Source of the DNA: Eledone cirrhosa
Lineage: Eukaryota; Mollusca; Cephalopoda; Octopoda; Eledonidae
DNA length: 64,000 nucleotides
Reading direction: 5' to 3'
NCBI GenBank assembly: GCA_964016885.1
Contig: OZ024740.1
Location: 199,879,537-199,943,536, forward strand
The notes beneath the pieces were generated by a model. The model did not search any database. It saw only the letters and a list, made by a program, of their open reading frames with translations, and was not told where the DNA came from. The position numbers and the translations under genes were made by a program. This document shows, piece by piece, positions 23,307-35,229 of the stretch (within the stretch, counting starts at the first letter, position 1; each line of letters opens with the position of its first letter).

Positions 23307-23690
23307 TTAATAGCCACTATGGTTTCTAGCTCTGTCGTCGGTCACACTACTGGTGCTACGGTTAGTTTCTAAGGTGGTGTTATTGTGTATGCTACCGCTA
23401 ATACTAAGATACCTGTCCTGGTTGCTAATATCGTTATATTGTAGGGTGACAGATTTGTTAAGGTTGGCCGAGTTGTCATATTCCCTAATTTTCTCATTAC
23501 AGGCATGCTGCATTCTAGTGAGCTTACTGTGGTTGCTTATAGCTATGAGGCCAGCTAGATTAGTTGTAGTAGAATAAAAAATGTTCACGTTGTTCTTATT
23601 GAGGATTGTTCGGTATATGTGGTTAGGTGGGAAGTTCCTCTCTAAAGCGTCGAAAAATATTCTAGGTAAATTAGAGGCCACACTCCGAGA
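23307..23690 (-). pseudogene. PLE A thumb/linker region
   Basis: The minus frame reads 'LPRIFFDALERNFPPNH', 'YRTILNKNNVNIFYSTT' and 'SKLTRMQHACNEKIREY', the segment between RT and the Cys cluster in this PLE family. Between this and the Cys cluster lies a low-complexity Asn/Ser/Arg-rich stretch (23160-23310). Confidence 0.7.
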
Positions 23691-24054
23691 GTAGGGGGGA
23701 TGGAACCATAGATATTACGGCGGCGTTTTCGTGTTGTTCTGGGGTTACTGTGGAGGTTATTGCCGTGGTAGGTGTCCCTATCAAGGTAATGGTGCAGCTG
23801 GATAATGCGTGCCTTGTTAGCATTATGCCTATGTGTACAGCCACCAACCCAGCGCGGTGGTTCTGGGTTTCCCTATTCAGGTTAGAGGGTGTTGGTAATA
23901 AACCGTCGCCTTTATTAAGCCTGTATGCAGGGAATAGTTCGAGTAGGTTGTAGTTACTACTATTAGCCGGACTATGATCGCGTAGGTATGGTAATACACC
24001 CGTCCCGCCAGCTTTATGGTTACGATACAGGGCATAGCTAGTGGCATTATTAGC
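23691..24054 (-). other. PLE A interior, unassigned
   Basis: A 135-codon minus frame covers this stretch, but I cannot match it to RT or linker segments. It may be frameshifted PLE sequence. Confidence 0.4.
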
Positions 24055-24160
24055 TCCGAGGTTAACTTTGCTTTTCATCCTTACGGGGTCGATAAAATAA
24101 AGTACCAGTAATACACTGGGTAATTTGCTGGCCTTGTGCCAAAAGTAGAAACAATTATTA
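24055..24160 (-). repeat. Truncated SINE inserted in PLE A
   Basis: 'ccgaggttaactttgctttt' through 'ccttgtgccaaaagtagaaa' gives the tail half of the SINE in antisense. The insertion is younger than the PLE. Confidence 0.9.
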
Positions 24161-24169
24161 GCTCTTCTA

Positions 24170-25157
24170 ATACTTTTTCACTTTTAGAGCCACTGTGGCG
24201 GTGGTTATAGATATGGCTCGCTATAACACTTGTCCTACAGGAAGGGGCTTTGTAGATCCTGCATCGTGAAGGTATGAGATTTTGCTGTTATAACCAGAAT
24301 CAGCCAATGCATTGTTGTAACAATTACCAGTTTGGTTGAACAGGCCTTCATTAGCAGAAAGTCACGAGATTCTATGTGAGATGCTATACACTATAGAGTT
24401 GAGCGTAGATTTAGGGTGGTTAGAAGCATAGTTGAGGTGAGGACGTCACCTGACTTGTGGTAGGGTCTGTATAAGCCAGTATCTAATCCTAACGCAACAT
24501 CTAAGGAGATAACTATATTATGGTTGAGGTCTATAGTTACACAGAGGCTGTATGATTTAAAGAATTTGTGTATACGTTTATTAAGGTTTTCTATCCTACG
24601 GGGCTATGGTTCTTTACGGTAAATAGGGCATCGTCCCTATATACACCTCCTTGTAGCACAGGGAACTCGTCTCTAAGTCTGTGCAGGAGGTAAATTCCAA
24701 CTACGTCAGTTGCCTGCGCTGAGTCACTTGACCCCATCGTGATATCAAAGTTGTCAGGACGGTTGGTTCTGGTCCAGTAGGAACCCTCAAAATGAATAAT
24801 GATTCTCTGCGCTGCAAGTACTATATCAATTTCTTTTTTAGTTAAAGTAGTGTTATATTTAGCTAAGATGAGGGACTTGTTTAGAAGTATAGGAGAAATA
24901 GAAGCGTAGTAATTGTCTATGTCGAACTGGATCAATTTTAGAGAGGCCTTATCAGGTAGATCTGTGAACCATTTAATAACCTGGTCGGTATTGTTCCAGA
25001 GACGGACCTTAGCTTTACTATTAAGTTCAGGTATTATCCTATCGAGTATCACTTTGCTAATTCCACCTATATATGAAGTGGAGGGGCATATTAATCTAAT
25101 AGAGGGGCATTCGTTAAAATTAGATTTGTGATCCTGAAGAGAAAATGTTGGTGTCAT
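24170..25157 (-). pseudogene. PLE A reverse transcriptase core
   Basis: From Met at 25157: 'IRLICPSTSYIGG' (20-32), motif A 'QFDIDNYYASI' with Asp79 and Asp81, a 'DITMGSSDSAQATD' motif B region, and the catalytic 'YRDD' at 173-176. After the stop at 24591 another frame continues with 'NLNKRIHKFFKSYSL', 'LDVALGLDTGLYRPYHK' and 'ALADSGYNSKI', which is the downstream RT/thumb segment. It copies the element RNA into DNA; all key aspartates are present, but the gene is frameshifted. Confidence 0.82.
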
Positions 25158-25231
25158 AGGTATATAAGGGTTAGTTTACTTATAAATATCTAAGCTAGTT
25201 ACAATGTCTTTGCCTAATCTATTTATGTCAT

Positions 25232-25699
25232 TTAGTGTGCTAATATGTGTTTTCTTGTAATTTTATTTAGTTCGTTGTAGATGAATTGTCTGTATCTACT
25301 TACATCCAACTTATACAAGTTCTTAGTTTTATCAGAGGCTACAAAATGGTGCCTGTCATTCTTGATTTTAGTGATGAGAGAGTCCAGGGACTTCAGGAAC
25401 GTATTGCTGCATTTGCGTCTATTCTTAAGCTTGATGATTTTGATCATATTGAGTAAGTCTTCCTCAAAAGAGTCCAACAGTGTGTTGTGCGGTGAGTTCC
25501 GGTAGGTCTTAAAGCCGTATTTTTCTTTAGGTGTAGGAAGATTATTTGTATCCTTATCCAAATGGTAGGCCTTCCATCTGAACCTACGTATAAATGAATT
25601 AGTAGCGGCGATGAGTTGTTTAAGGTAAGTTTTTTCTGGTAGGTATAGGCATTGACTTGAGAGACATAAGTAACGGTTGCTTCTCCAACATGATGGCAA
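25232..25699 (-). pseudogene. PLE A N-terminal region
   Basis: 155 codons containing 'FRWKAYHLDKDTNN', 'PTPKEKYGFKTYRNSP' and 'VASDKTKNLYKL', the region ahead of the RT in this PLE family. The last, 'SDKT.N.Y', corresponds to the nucleotide-handling segment usually written 'ADK..A' in PLE RTs. The Met at 25699 may not be the original start; no upstream homology is recognised. Confidence 0.65.
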
Positions 25700-25724
25700 G
25701 TATTATGTTCAGCTCTACTGAAAG

Positions 25725-26104
25725 GAGCACGATAATAATAGGTTACAGTACCGTACAGGAGAATAGAAAGAAGAGATATAAAGAGGTGCGATACAGAATA
25801 TTACATGCCAAAAGCGGATGGCGTAAGTGCTCCAGGCTTGGGTTAACAGGGTTAAATATTAGATAAGGTTAATATTTAGCGTAAGGTTAAGCAGAGAGGT
25901 GAATAGCAAAATAATTGATGAAAGAGTTACAAGCCGTTAAAACATATAAATATTAACCTTACACTAAATATTAACTTTCTCTAATATTTAACCCTGTTAA
26001 CCCAAGCATCGAGCACTTACGCATCCGCTTTTGGCATGTAATATTCTGTATCGCACCTCTTTATATCTCCTCTGCCTATCCTCTTGTACGATACTCTAAC
26101 CTAT

Positions 26105-26105
<1 letters not shown>
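25725..26105. repeat. Inverted repeat at the 5' end of PLE A
   Basis: 25728-25890 ('gcgatacagaatattacatg', 'caaaagcggatggcgtaag', 'gttaacagggttaaatatta') is repeated in reverse at 25957-26105. The loop holds the terminal 'gatgaaagagttacaagccg' fragment. PLE insertions often carry such inverted partial copies. Confidence 0.88.
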
Positions 26106-26137
<32 letters not shown>

Positions 26138-26139
26138 AA

Positions 26140-26480
26140 AGAAAAAGCCGGTTTGTATTTAATTTCTTAATTTTTTCTTAAATTGAGACAAGCAAACCCA
26201 ATTGTCTATAGTTAGTATTCTTTTCACCTTAGCGACCCCGGTCCCTTACGATTTGAGTACATATATATATGTCTGTGTTCGTTTTTCTATTATATTCTAT
26301 TATAATATACGGCTTGTAAATATCTCTTTCTTAGAGCTATTTTGTTGTAAGAGACTGTTTTCAGTTCCTAACTCAATATATACATTTGATATATTCGGCT
26401 CCGTTAATTTGTTGAGCTATTTCAAATGTCGAATAAACCTGGCTGCTATATTTAGTGGTGTAAGTTCGTGAGACACGCGA
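26140..26480 (+). repeat. Interspersed repeat family R3, copy 1
   Basis: 'caagcaaacccaattgtcta', 'ttttcaccttagcga', 'gtcccttacgatttga' and 'tatattctattataatatac' recur at 26650-26910 and 43195-43330. It is probably the distal part of a PLE-like untranslated region (see copy 3). Confidence 0.8.
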
Positions 26481-26509
26481 AGATACCATGTGCGCTATTT
26501 TATCTATAG

Positions 26510-26910
26510 CACACTATTCAGTTTCTTAATATACTTAGAAGTGTCTAAGATACTAATCCATCACCCAATGATGAGCTTGAATTGGTAATTCTATTCACAA
26601 TTAACATTGCGAAACAACAACAAGTTGTCTGTGTGATTGGTAGTTACCACAATTCCGGTCTGTATTTATTTTCTTAAATGTTTCTTAAATTCAGACAAGC
26701 AAACCCAATTGTCTATAGTTAGTATTCTTTTCACCTTAGCGAATCCGGTCCCTTACGATTTGAACACATATATATATGTCTGTGTTCGTTTTTCTTTTAT
26801 ATTCTATTATAATATACGGCTCGGAAATATCTCTTTCCTGGAGCTACTTTGTTGTAAGAGACTATTTTGAATTCCTAACTCAATATATACCTTTGATATA
26901 TATATATATA
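26510..26910 (+). repeat. R3 copy 2 with a decayed hammerhead-like core
   Basis: In addition to the R3 body it has upstream sequence shared with 43025-43160 ('gatactaat...', 'ttggtagttacc'). This includes 'atgatgagc' (26568-26576) and 'gcgaaac' (26609-26615), which is CUGANGA with a changed first position, an intervening hairpin and GAAAC. Confidence 0.7.
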
Positions 26911-27046
26911 AATACCCTAGCGTCCCCCTTATTTACGTGTCCCAACGACTTTTTTTTAGCCGTTGCTCGCACCAACCTGAGGTATATGGCCTTTAATGCG
27001 AAGAAATGCCTACGACGGTTGGATGGCCACTGATGAGGACAAACTT

Positions 27047-27088
<42 letters not shown>

Positions 27089-28130
27089 ATTAATCTCCCG
27101 AGTCTTACAATTTACCTGTTAATTATTCTATTGACAGATTAATTGCATAAGTTTATTTTAAAAACTACCCGGTTGAGTGCTTATTCGATTTGTGCTATCT
27201 ATGCAATTTTTTGTATGATATACACATACTGAATCCACTTGCCAAAATATGCGGAATTTCCCCTTGTGACTTTCGCATGTGCGTTTACTAAGCTCTGCGT
27301 CACTCGCAAAGTTGGTTACAGAGCAAAATTACCTGTTGATAACGTGACATTCCTTGTTCGATCTTTATTCTGAAAGCTTATAGTTTTAAGCAGACAGTAT
27401 TATTGATTTAGTTGTCATAGAAACCCTGTATTTGGATTTTACCACCAATTCCATTTGGGTCCAGGTTTTTATCATTTATTTTGTTTGACCTGTTTAGCCT
27501 GATTTGTTTTTTGGCTTAGGTGGTTAATGTCTTCTTAAACACTTTTTCAGTTTCTAAGGCGTTTTAACATATTGTTTAGCTCTAGTTTTTTAACTATTGG
27601 AACGCTTGCCAGCATTTCTACGATTTTGCGATTCGTTTCGCTTTTTCTACCAGCCGAAATACGATTCTCGCTGAATTATATATATATATATATATATGTG
27701 TGTATGACTGTGTGTATATATACATACCTAGTTTATAAACAATTTCCGTCAACCAGATTATTCGCACGGTGCTATATATGAATAGAATCACAAGATGCAA
27801 CAATGTGGGAGTGAACTAAACCCCGCGTGGTTGCGAGGTCAACGCTTAAAAATAATTAAATTTTGAAACGTGACAAATATTGGCATTATATTTTCTGCAC
27901 TCTCGCTCAAGGTTTAGACAAAATCTAAAGTTACTTCTAAGCCTAGACGCTCACAAGGATGATGCGTTCCCCGTGTATATTGAGGTTACGCGACAGCATC
28001 AGCCCTCGCCAAGACAACAGTTTTAGCTGAGTGGATGAGAACAACATGAAATACAGAGTCTCTCACCTACAATACGACACTCCGTCGCGTATTATTCTCT
28101 CAAGCAAAATACTTCAATTACTATTGTGCT
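26911..28130. other. Unassigned DNA with short (TA)n
   Basis: TA runs at 27052-27084 and 27678-27698. No coding or repeat family is recognised. Confidence 0.4.
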
Positions 28131-28134
28131 GTCC

Positions 28135-28345
28135 ATTGATTATATAAAACCTGTCGCAATATTCCTGCAGGCTGATCACAAAAACGTGTCTGGACGTTGA
28201 AAAACTGGTCGTTGAAAAACTGGACGTTTAAAATAGCTGGGATCGCCGGGTTTTCAGTGACGTATCAACGGAGATATTAATTCCCTTTTAATCTATGATC
28301 TATAACCATTAAGGTGTGTAGATATATATCTGTAATATACCGCCT
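28135..28345 (+). repeat. Old interspersed repeat, copy 2
   Basis: Aligns with 20938-21150. It contains a local expansion of 'ctgg(a/t)cgttgaaaaa', three near-identical units at 28192-28225, not seen in copy 1. Confidence 0.75.
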
Positions 28346-28421
28346 CATCAGAGAGACTGATGACTCTGTAACTATCCAGAAGAATATCCTACGAGAAAGG
28401 TACTGACTCAATTCTAAAACT

Positions 28422-28517
28422 GTGTGTGTGTGCACACGCGCGTGCGTGAGCGTGTGTGAGCGTGTGTGTGCACGCGCGCGGCGTAAGCGTGTGTGAGCGT
28501 GTGTGTGCGCGCGCGCA
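28422..28517. repeat. GT/GC alternating purine-pyrimidine tract
   Basis: 'gtgtgagcgtgtgtgtg' followed by 'cacgcgcgcg' or 'cgcgcgcgc' occurs twice in tandem. Long alternating purine-pyrimidine with CG steps is prone to Z-DNA. Confidence 0.85.
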
Positions 28518-29515
28518 TTACGCTTAATAATGTTGTAGACATCTCTGTTTGTCAGAAACCAATGTTACCGCTGATTCATTCAATGTTAAATATAAATACC
28601 TGATACACTATTGGAGTTTGAAGTTGACGCCCTGCAATTGTTTCAAGTCATGTCAAAAGGGCCTGGTTGAACTAATTTCTAAGAAGAAACTATGAACCTG
28701 GAACATTTTCCATTGTTACACTTATGACATATCTTAATGTGTAAGAAACTCCCATGAAAGGAAAATCTGAGCTAGTCAATTATAACATAAAAAGACATGA
28801 GGCCTACTAGCTAAAGTACATGATTTATAATCAAGTGGTCTTTCATCCTATTTCTGTAACGTATGGCGTGCTGTATTCTTGGAAAGGCGCTTCGATTATT
28901 GTGTTCTGCATTGAAAGAGCAAACACACTTTAAATGAGCCAGATTCATGTAAACGTCAATATTACTTTATCACCACACATTCTTTATCGAGTTCTTTGAA
29001 ATATCACTTTTTGTTGAACCGCCAATCGACGTGACCTAGTCAAAAATGTAGACACGCATACACGCACTTACATAATTATACTTATGTTTTTACAATAGTC
29101 TTCCACATCATTTCCTTCTACCAGATGGCACTCACAATGTATTGATGAGTTCGAGAACATACTAGAAGACACTTCCACAAGTTGCCGCGCCGAATGATTG
29201 AGAAGCAACTCCTTAACTACTCAGATAAGCCTGTGCCTATACAGAAATATATTGTTTCATTCTTTGGAGAATACTTTCACGACAAAATAACCAACGTGAA
29301 TGGTCTGGTGTATGATCAGCTGTGACGTTTCATAAAATAATAAAACGTGTGTGTTGTATGACAGAAGGAGGGTAGCAAAAGAGTATAAGATTAGCTGATG
29401 GATAAATAGACAGGTTGTGGTGCTGGAAAAGAGAATTTTATCTAATTTGGACGGTGAGTGGTCATGTCGTTAGGAATTTATTAAAATTCAATTTTAGAAT
29501 CGCAGTATGATTCTG
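28518..29515. other. Unassigned DNA
   Basis: A faint tRNA-SINE-like patch at 28800-28930 ('actagctaaagtacatgatt', 'cttggaaaggcgcttcgatt') is the only hint of a known element. Confidence 0.35.
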
Positions 29516-29519
29516 TAAT

Positions 29520-29520
29520 G

Positions 29521-29592
<72 letters not shown>

Positions 29593-29692
29593 GCAGACAG
29601 ACATACGTACACAACACACACTCACACACATGCACACACACGCACGTACACACACGAACACTCACACACACAAACACACTCACACACACACT

Positions 29693-29742
<50 letters not shown>
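29520..29742. repeat. TA / CA / TA compound microsatellite
   Basis: Directly visible. Tyr-Ile and Thr-His frames here are artefacts. Confidence 0.9.
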
Positions 29743-29744
<2 letters not shown>

Positions 29745-30260
29745 CGTATCAATCAGCCGTCTATTCTCTAGATCAATATTTAATTATATAGGCTTCTAGC
29801 AATCATGCTGACATATAATTGAGAAGTAAAATTTGTTATTGTTTTTTTTTATATAATATTAACAAAGAAAAAATATACCTATAAAGAAGAACATTTGATT
29901 TTCTAAATTTTTATATTAATATTTTTTTTCTGTCTGTTTCTATTTAAGACCAGAATCACTTTCTGTCTTTTATCTTTCTTCTTACGGATACTGCAACCAT
30001 GTTCCTCATCTACTTACAGAATATTCAATTAAAGCGTCATATTCTAATGTCCTGCTAGATACAGTGAAGGAAGGCACTAGAGAGAATCGTGACTTTGCAG
30101 ACAAGATTCTCGACCTTTGCCAGGAATTCCATAATACTATGATGATTGCTTTCTTTAAGAAAGATGCTTCTCTTTTTTCTAATATTTAATTTTTATTTAC
30201 TCATCTTCTTGTTAATGTTAACCACTCTCGCTAAAGTAGCATGTTTAAAATTATAATGAA
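29743..30260. other. Unassigned AT-rich DNA
   Basis: No recognisable feature. Confidence 0.35.
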
Positions 30261-30263
30261 GCC

Positions 30264-30480
<217 letters not shown>

Positions 30481-31125
30481 CGTGTTTAAGTGTAAGCGTA
30501 CGAGTGCATTTATATTTGTTAGTATGGATTTTTGTATCTATATGTGTACGTGTGGCTGTAATGCCTGGCATACAATTTCATGAAGTTAATATTACAATTT
30601 GTGGAAATGACCACATTTTTGCTAATCCATAAACATGCATATGTTTTTTTAACGTATTTATGATGGTGAAAGTGATTCTCGTAGAGACACTTCCTGAAAT
30701 ATTTCATTACATTTATCTGAGGAAATCTAACATTTCATACATTTGTCATCACTTATTCAATTTCAAGATCGACTAACTACTGAACTAATCTGTCCACTTT
30801 CAAACACTTTCTCTTAAGACCGCCTAGAGTTCTTCTATTCAACTTGAATCTAAATAAAATATTTATCCTACATCATCTCTCCTACACCTACTCAAATGTC
30901 ATTATGTTGAAATAAATATATTTCTGATACACATCTGTCTAAAGAATAAACTATATTTTATGAATTCTTATAGGTGAAGGTGACGTGTTACTAGTTCGGA
31001 TTTGATAGGATGTTTCGGGCTTCAATCATACTGTTATATCATGAATTCTCTTGGGATGCTAAACTCCGCCAGATGCAGACTGCGCATAAACATGGGATAT
31101 TTTTCTCCGCAAAGTTCGATCACCA
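30481..31125. other. Unassigned DNA
   Basis: No recognisable coding. 'aaataaatatatttctg' near 30912 is AT-rich only. Confidence 0.35.
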
Positions 31126-31129
31126 ACAG

Positions 31130-32130
31130 CAGAGTTTAAAGATCAAAGATCAAGTCCAGTCCATAAGTTGACATTATGAAGCCATCGTTTTGGCTGCCAG
31201 CCTCTGCTTCTCCTACAAGACAACCTTCCTTCCAAGCATAAACTACTCACACCACGAGTTGATCTTTTTATATGATCGTATAGTTTATGTACTCTTGACT
31301 TGACAATTGATGTACTTGGTCTAGGTTTGGTAATGCTGAGCAACTTACGGATACAGATACAGTCGCTGAGCCATTTGCCAGTCATAAGTCGCATGATTTG
31401 GTTCTGGAATGTATAGAGCTTGAAAGTGACCGTGCCGTCCAATTAACACAGTCAACGCCATATAACACAACTGGTAGGATGTCAGTATTAAATATCTTAG
31501 CCTTCAAATGATAGGAAACTCGTTTTGATGTTACTACTTCCTTGTTCTTGTTGTAAGCTGCCCAACCTAGAGCGATGTGATACTGAACTCCGTAACTTGA
31601 GCAATTTGCTGGTTGTAGATTGTGAGTTGGAGATTGGCATTGTTTTTATTAGTTGTCATACACTTTGTTTTGGAGATGTTGATGTGTAAGCCAGCCTCCA
31701 GCGAATGTTTGGCCAGTACATTCAGAAAGTCTTGCAGATCAGTTCTAGAGTCACCCATGCTGGCCACTCATAGCTAAGATTTGATAGAATTTTACCTCCT
31801 ATTTGATAGGCAGAGAAGCATGTTTCTCAGTTTGGTAGATAAGTGCAGCTATATCTATATAGAAAAGAAGTGCTCATAGTTCATCCCCCTACTTAACTTC
31901 ATTCAAGATGTCTATACAGCGTGTAATTCCCAAATTTGTGTTTATATATGCTGTTCAGTTGGTGTAAGTTTCTCTCAGCAGGGTGATGTATTTGTTGTTA
32001 ACTGAAGTCTTGTTTAAGAGTTGCCACTAGCTGGGTAGTTTCACGTTGTCAAAAGCTTTTATGAAAACAATGAAGGTGATGTGCCTTCTGGAAGAGGCAC
32101 CATTGAGCAGATCCTAGCTATTGAACAAAT
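31130..32130 (-). pseudogene. Non-LTR retrotransposon RT fragment (LINE)
   Basis: Minus strand, several frames. 5' to 3': 'NKTSVNNKYITLLRETY' and 'INTNLGITRCID', then a 'GVKQGD'-type motif (mutated), then 'DLQDFLNVLAKHSLEAGL' and 'INISKTKCMTTNK', then 'YHLKAKIFNTDILPVVLYG'. It ends with 'SIVKSRVHKLYDHIKRS' and 'CLEGRLSCRRSRG', the post-RT region of RTE/L1-like elements in molluscs. The catalytic YADD is degraded to non-matching residues. Dead fragment, 5'-truncated. Confidence 0.8.
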
Positions 32131-32840
32131 CATTGAGAAATCAATAGAATTCAACAACCATGTGCACATCATCTTCATATCATGAATACCTACATAAAAT
32201 GAAACATCTTTGACAATTATCTTCATCCATATGTTTAACCAATAGCGTATGAATGAAATTTCTTAAATGGAAAATGAGGAAATACTAGTTAATAGAAACA
32301 TGATCCTAGCGACATTTTATCAGCTCCGGTCTATAACTGATTGTCTTTGTGTTTATTCTAGAGTCCCGGGTTATTGTCAGGGATTTGGGGTCAAAATCGC
32401 AAAATCGAGAATTCGGTTCCAGGAACGGTGTCACTTCAGTCGGCTCAGCCCAGACATTTGGAAATAATCTGATATGCTCAATTATTTAATGCCAATATAT
32501 CAAAAATAAGCAATGGCCCGATATTCCTTCGCTCATCGGTTAAGTATTAACGTTATTTTTTTTCCATAAGCTTTAAAGTCATATTCTCTAGTGAATAAGA
32601 TTTTTTTAGTCATAAATTCTTATGAATTCACTTAATTAATACAGTTGTAAATCGTGCAACTTATTAAACTGATAATTAACTTAATACATCATAATTATAA
32701 ATGAGCAAATCTTATGGAAATTAGTGGTTTTTAAATTCTAATTATAAATGTATTAGAGGATAAGTAGTCTTATATCTGAATACCTCTAATAAAACTCTTT
32801 ACACAAACTATTCTTGATTTATTACATGGCATTCCAATTA
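32131..32840. other. Unassigned AT-rich DNA
   Basis: No feature recognised. Confidence 0.35.
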
Positions 32841-32844
32841 AATA

Positions 32845-32965
32845 ATAATAATAATAATGGTTTTTGATTTAGGCAAAAGGCCAGCAATATTGGGGAAGGG
32901 AAGGGCGATTAAATTACTGGTACTTTTTTTATTCGATCCCGTAAGCATGAAAGGTAAAGCTAATC
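32845..32965 (+). repeat. Decayed SINE fragment
   Basis: 'ttaggcaaaaggccagcaat', 'attactggtactttttttat' and 'cccgtaagcatgaaaggtaa' match the SINE with several changes and an insertion ('ttggggaagggaagggcgat'). It is preceded by (taa)n. Confidence 0.75.
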
Positions 32966-32984
32966 TCCTCTTCATGGGAGACCT

Positions 32985-33965
32985 AAACCTCTCCGCGAAG
33001 AATAAGGTAATTGCTATCAATACACTAGCGAGCCCAGGAACAAGTTACTGTTTTACTATTCTGAATTGGACACTAAGTGATCTAGCAGGATGAAACAGTA
33101 TAATATAAAACATAATCACTGCATTTCAAATGCACCATCAACAGTCAGATGTGGAAAGATTATATTTACCACGAACACAAGGAGAAAGGGGCCTTATTCA
33201 ACTAGAAAACTCTTATAAAATAATTACTGTAGGATTAAAGATATATCTGATGAAGAACAAAGGAATGTTAACAGAACTAGCCACGAACTTGAATAAAAGA
33301 AAGAATTGTTCTCTGCATTTAAGGATGCCAATGAATTGAAGACAGAACCTGGTTGACAAGTAACTGTGAGGAACATGAAAATAAAGAAATATCAACGACA
33401 GAAACCGTTATAAATCTAAAATCTAAATGTAAAGCAGGCCTCCAGAATGTCATGCTAAAACCACGGCAATAATTATGTTTACATGGCCAATAAGAGAAAA
33501 GGCTGAATAGAGTGGAAGTACACAAGCAACTCTGACAAACCTGGCTACGTAGTACTGAACCGTAATGGAAGAATTACTAATAGCAGCAAAAGATCAAAGC
33601 CTCCTCACCAGAAACCACGAGTGGTACATAATATAGCAGATCACACTAAATAACAGCAGATTATACGGAGGTGCGGAAGAAAAAATTAACCACTTTAGCT
33701 CTGGCTGCCTAGTATTAGCCAAAGAGGAATGGTAGAGTTTGGATTTACATATACTGGAAGATATGCTAACACTATGAAATGTCAACAGATAAAAAATGGT
33801 ACAGACACACACCAGAAAAGTAACCAAACTCAGGGGGATCATAGCCAACCGACCGGATATCATAATCAACGAACACAAACTAAAACAAACATTTCTAACT
33901 GATGTATCAAACCCCACCTAGGAAATGGAGGCACTATCTAAATATAAAGATCTAATATAGAAATG
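32985..33965 (+). pseudogene. Non-LTR retrotransposon C-terminal region
   Basis: Plus strand, frame 1 first: 'KNKVIAINTLASP', then after two stops 'DVERLYLPRTQGERGLIQLE' and 'SYKIITVGLKIYL'. In other frames near 33830-33950: 'NRPDIIINEHK', 'FLTDVSNPT' and 'LSKYKDL'. These blocks follow the RT domain in a widespread family of mollusc LINE polyproteins. The last blocks look like the C-terminal domain with a nuclease-like 'RPDI...TDVS' pattern. Multiple nonsense and frameshift changes. Confidence 0.72.
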
Positions 33966-34244
33966 AACCGAATGTGAATTATGAAAATGTAAATAATATC
34001 TATAGTAATAAATACTCTGGGAATGATAATAACACACCACAGGTACATAAGCCAAACTTCACAATTCAAATATATATAAATAACACCGCTAGGCACTACA
34101 CACATATTACGAAGAGTACTTTCAATACAATAGATACAACACCACTAAAAACCATATAGTATATATCTAAGTCGGACAGAACTGTGCTCGTTAATGCAGT
34201 GACATTGCACAATAAATCATAAGACTGCTACTACTACTACTAAT
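33966..34244. other. Unassigned AT-rich DNA
   Basis: Ends in a short (act)n run that adjoins the SINE. Confidence 0.35.
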
Positions 34245-34432
34245 AATTGTTTCTACTTTTGGCACAAGGCCAGCAATTATCCAGTACATTACTGGTACTT
34301 TATTTTATCGACCCCGCAAGGATGAAAGGAAAAGTTAACCTCGGCGGGATTTGAACTCAGACCATAAAGGGACGTAACTATGCTGGAAAGCATGGCGTCC
34401 GACTCTCTACCAATACTGCCAATTCACCGCTA
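34245..34432 (+). repeat. tRNA-derived SINE
   Basis: Full-length: 'aattgtttctacttttggca' to 'ctaccaatactgccaattca'. It contains the inverse pair 'tatgctggaaagcat'. Flanked by (act)/(aat)n sequences. Confidence 0.92.
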
Positions 34433-35229
34433 CCACTAATAATAATAATCTTAAGTGATAAGGAGAATTAACACCTGGAGTGGAATATTATATTGATTTT
34501 CAGAAAAAAAAATACACGAAAGACTACAAGTTTAAGGCTGATGTAATGGATGCCGTAAGAAGGTTTCTGTTTACAGACCTATAACTTATTTCCCAGTAAG
34601 CCTGTCTATCTATATTATATAACAAGCTGGCAGCTCACCTGGAAAGCGATAACAACTTACTTGACTAATATAAAATGTGTTGAACGGTGAATATATGACA
34701 GTAAACAGCAACGACTTGTGAATCGAGCAATTATCAGAAAGAGCAAAATCTAGAATTTGGATTGATTGCCAAAACAGCCGTTGATGCTAGATTATAACTG
34801 ACACACTACATATAGATAAAGCAGCGTCGATGCCCACATGGTCCATTAACATTTCAAATGAAAAACAAACTGCATCGCTAAAAAATAACGTGAATTTAAT
34901 TAAATATAGTGGTATAAGAAACGAGAAAAATTAATCTGCTGTTATAGAGATACCATTGCGCTCTACCTAGGCTTTGGACTCTTTAATAAATAAAGCTAAG
35001 AATACCAATAAATGCTGTGGGGGAAATTATAGAGCATCTACCATATATCGATGATATAAAACTACACGGTACAACAAGAGCTCGATTTTATAACACACCA
35101 CAATTTATGAACATATTTTACTAGATTTTGACTATTAAAACCGTTCATAAATTTAGACATGAGAACACAATGAAGAAGAAAGCATAATAAAATAATAAAA
35201 GGAATTTGAAGTGAAGTGGATACATTAAA
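34433..35229. other. Unassigned AT-rich DNA
   Basis: No convincing coding similarity on either strand. Confidence 0.35.

Larger units (their letters stand above)
21990..25960 (-). mobile_element. Penelope-like retroelement (PLE A)
   Basis: Minus-strand order 5' to 3': N-terminal region, RT, linker with a Cys cluster, GIY-YIG endonuclease, then a 3' region with a hammerhead-like motif. A 40-base sequence ('atgaaagagttacaagcc(a/g)ttaaaacata') lies at both ends (22010 and 25921) in the same orientation, as expected for the partial terminal repeats (pLTRs) of PLEs. Multiple frameshifts make it inactive. A SINE has inserted within it. Confidence 0.82.

Noticed and set aside
23130..23953. Plus-strand frames within PLE A
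   Set aside because: Shadows of the minus-strand PLE coding sequence.
27015..27040. Hammerhead-like 'ccactgatgagga'
   Set aside because: No GAAA box or stem II follows within a reasonable distance.
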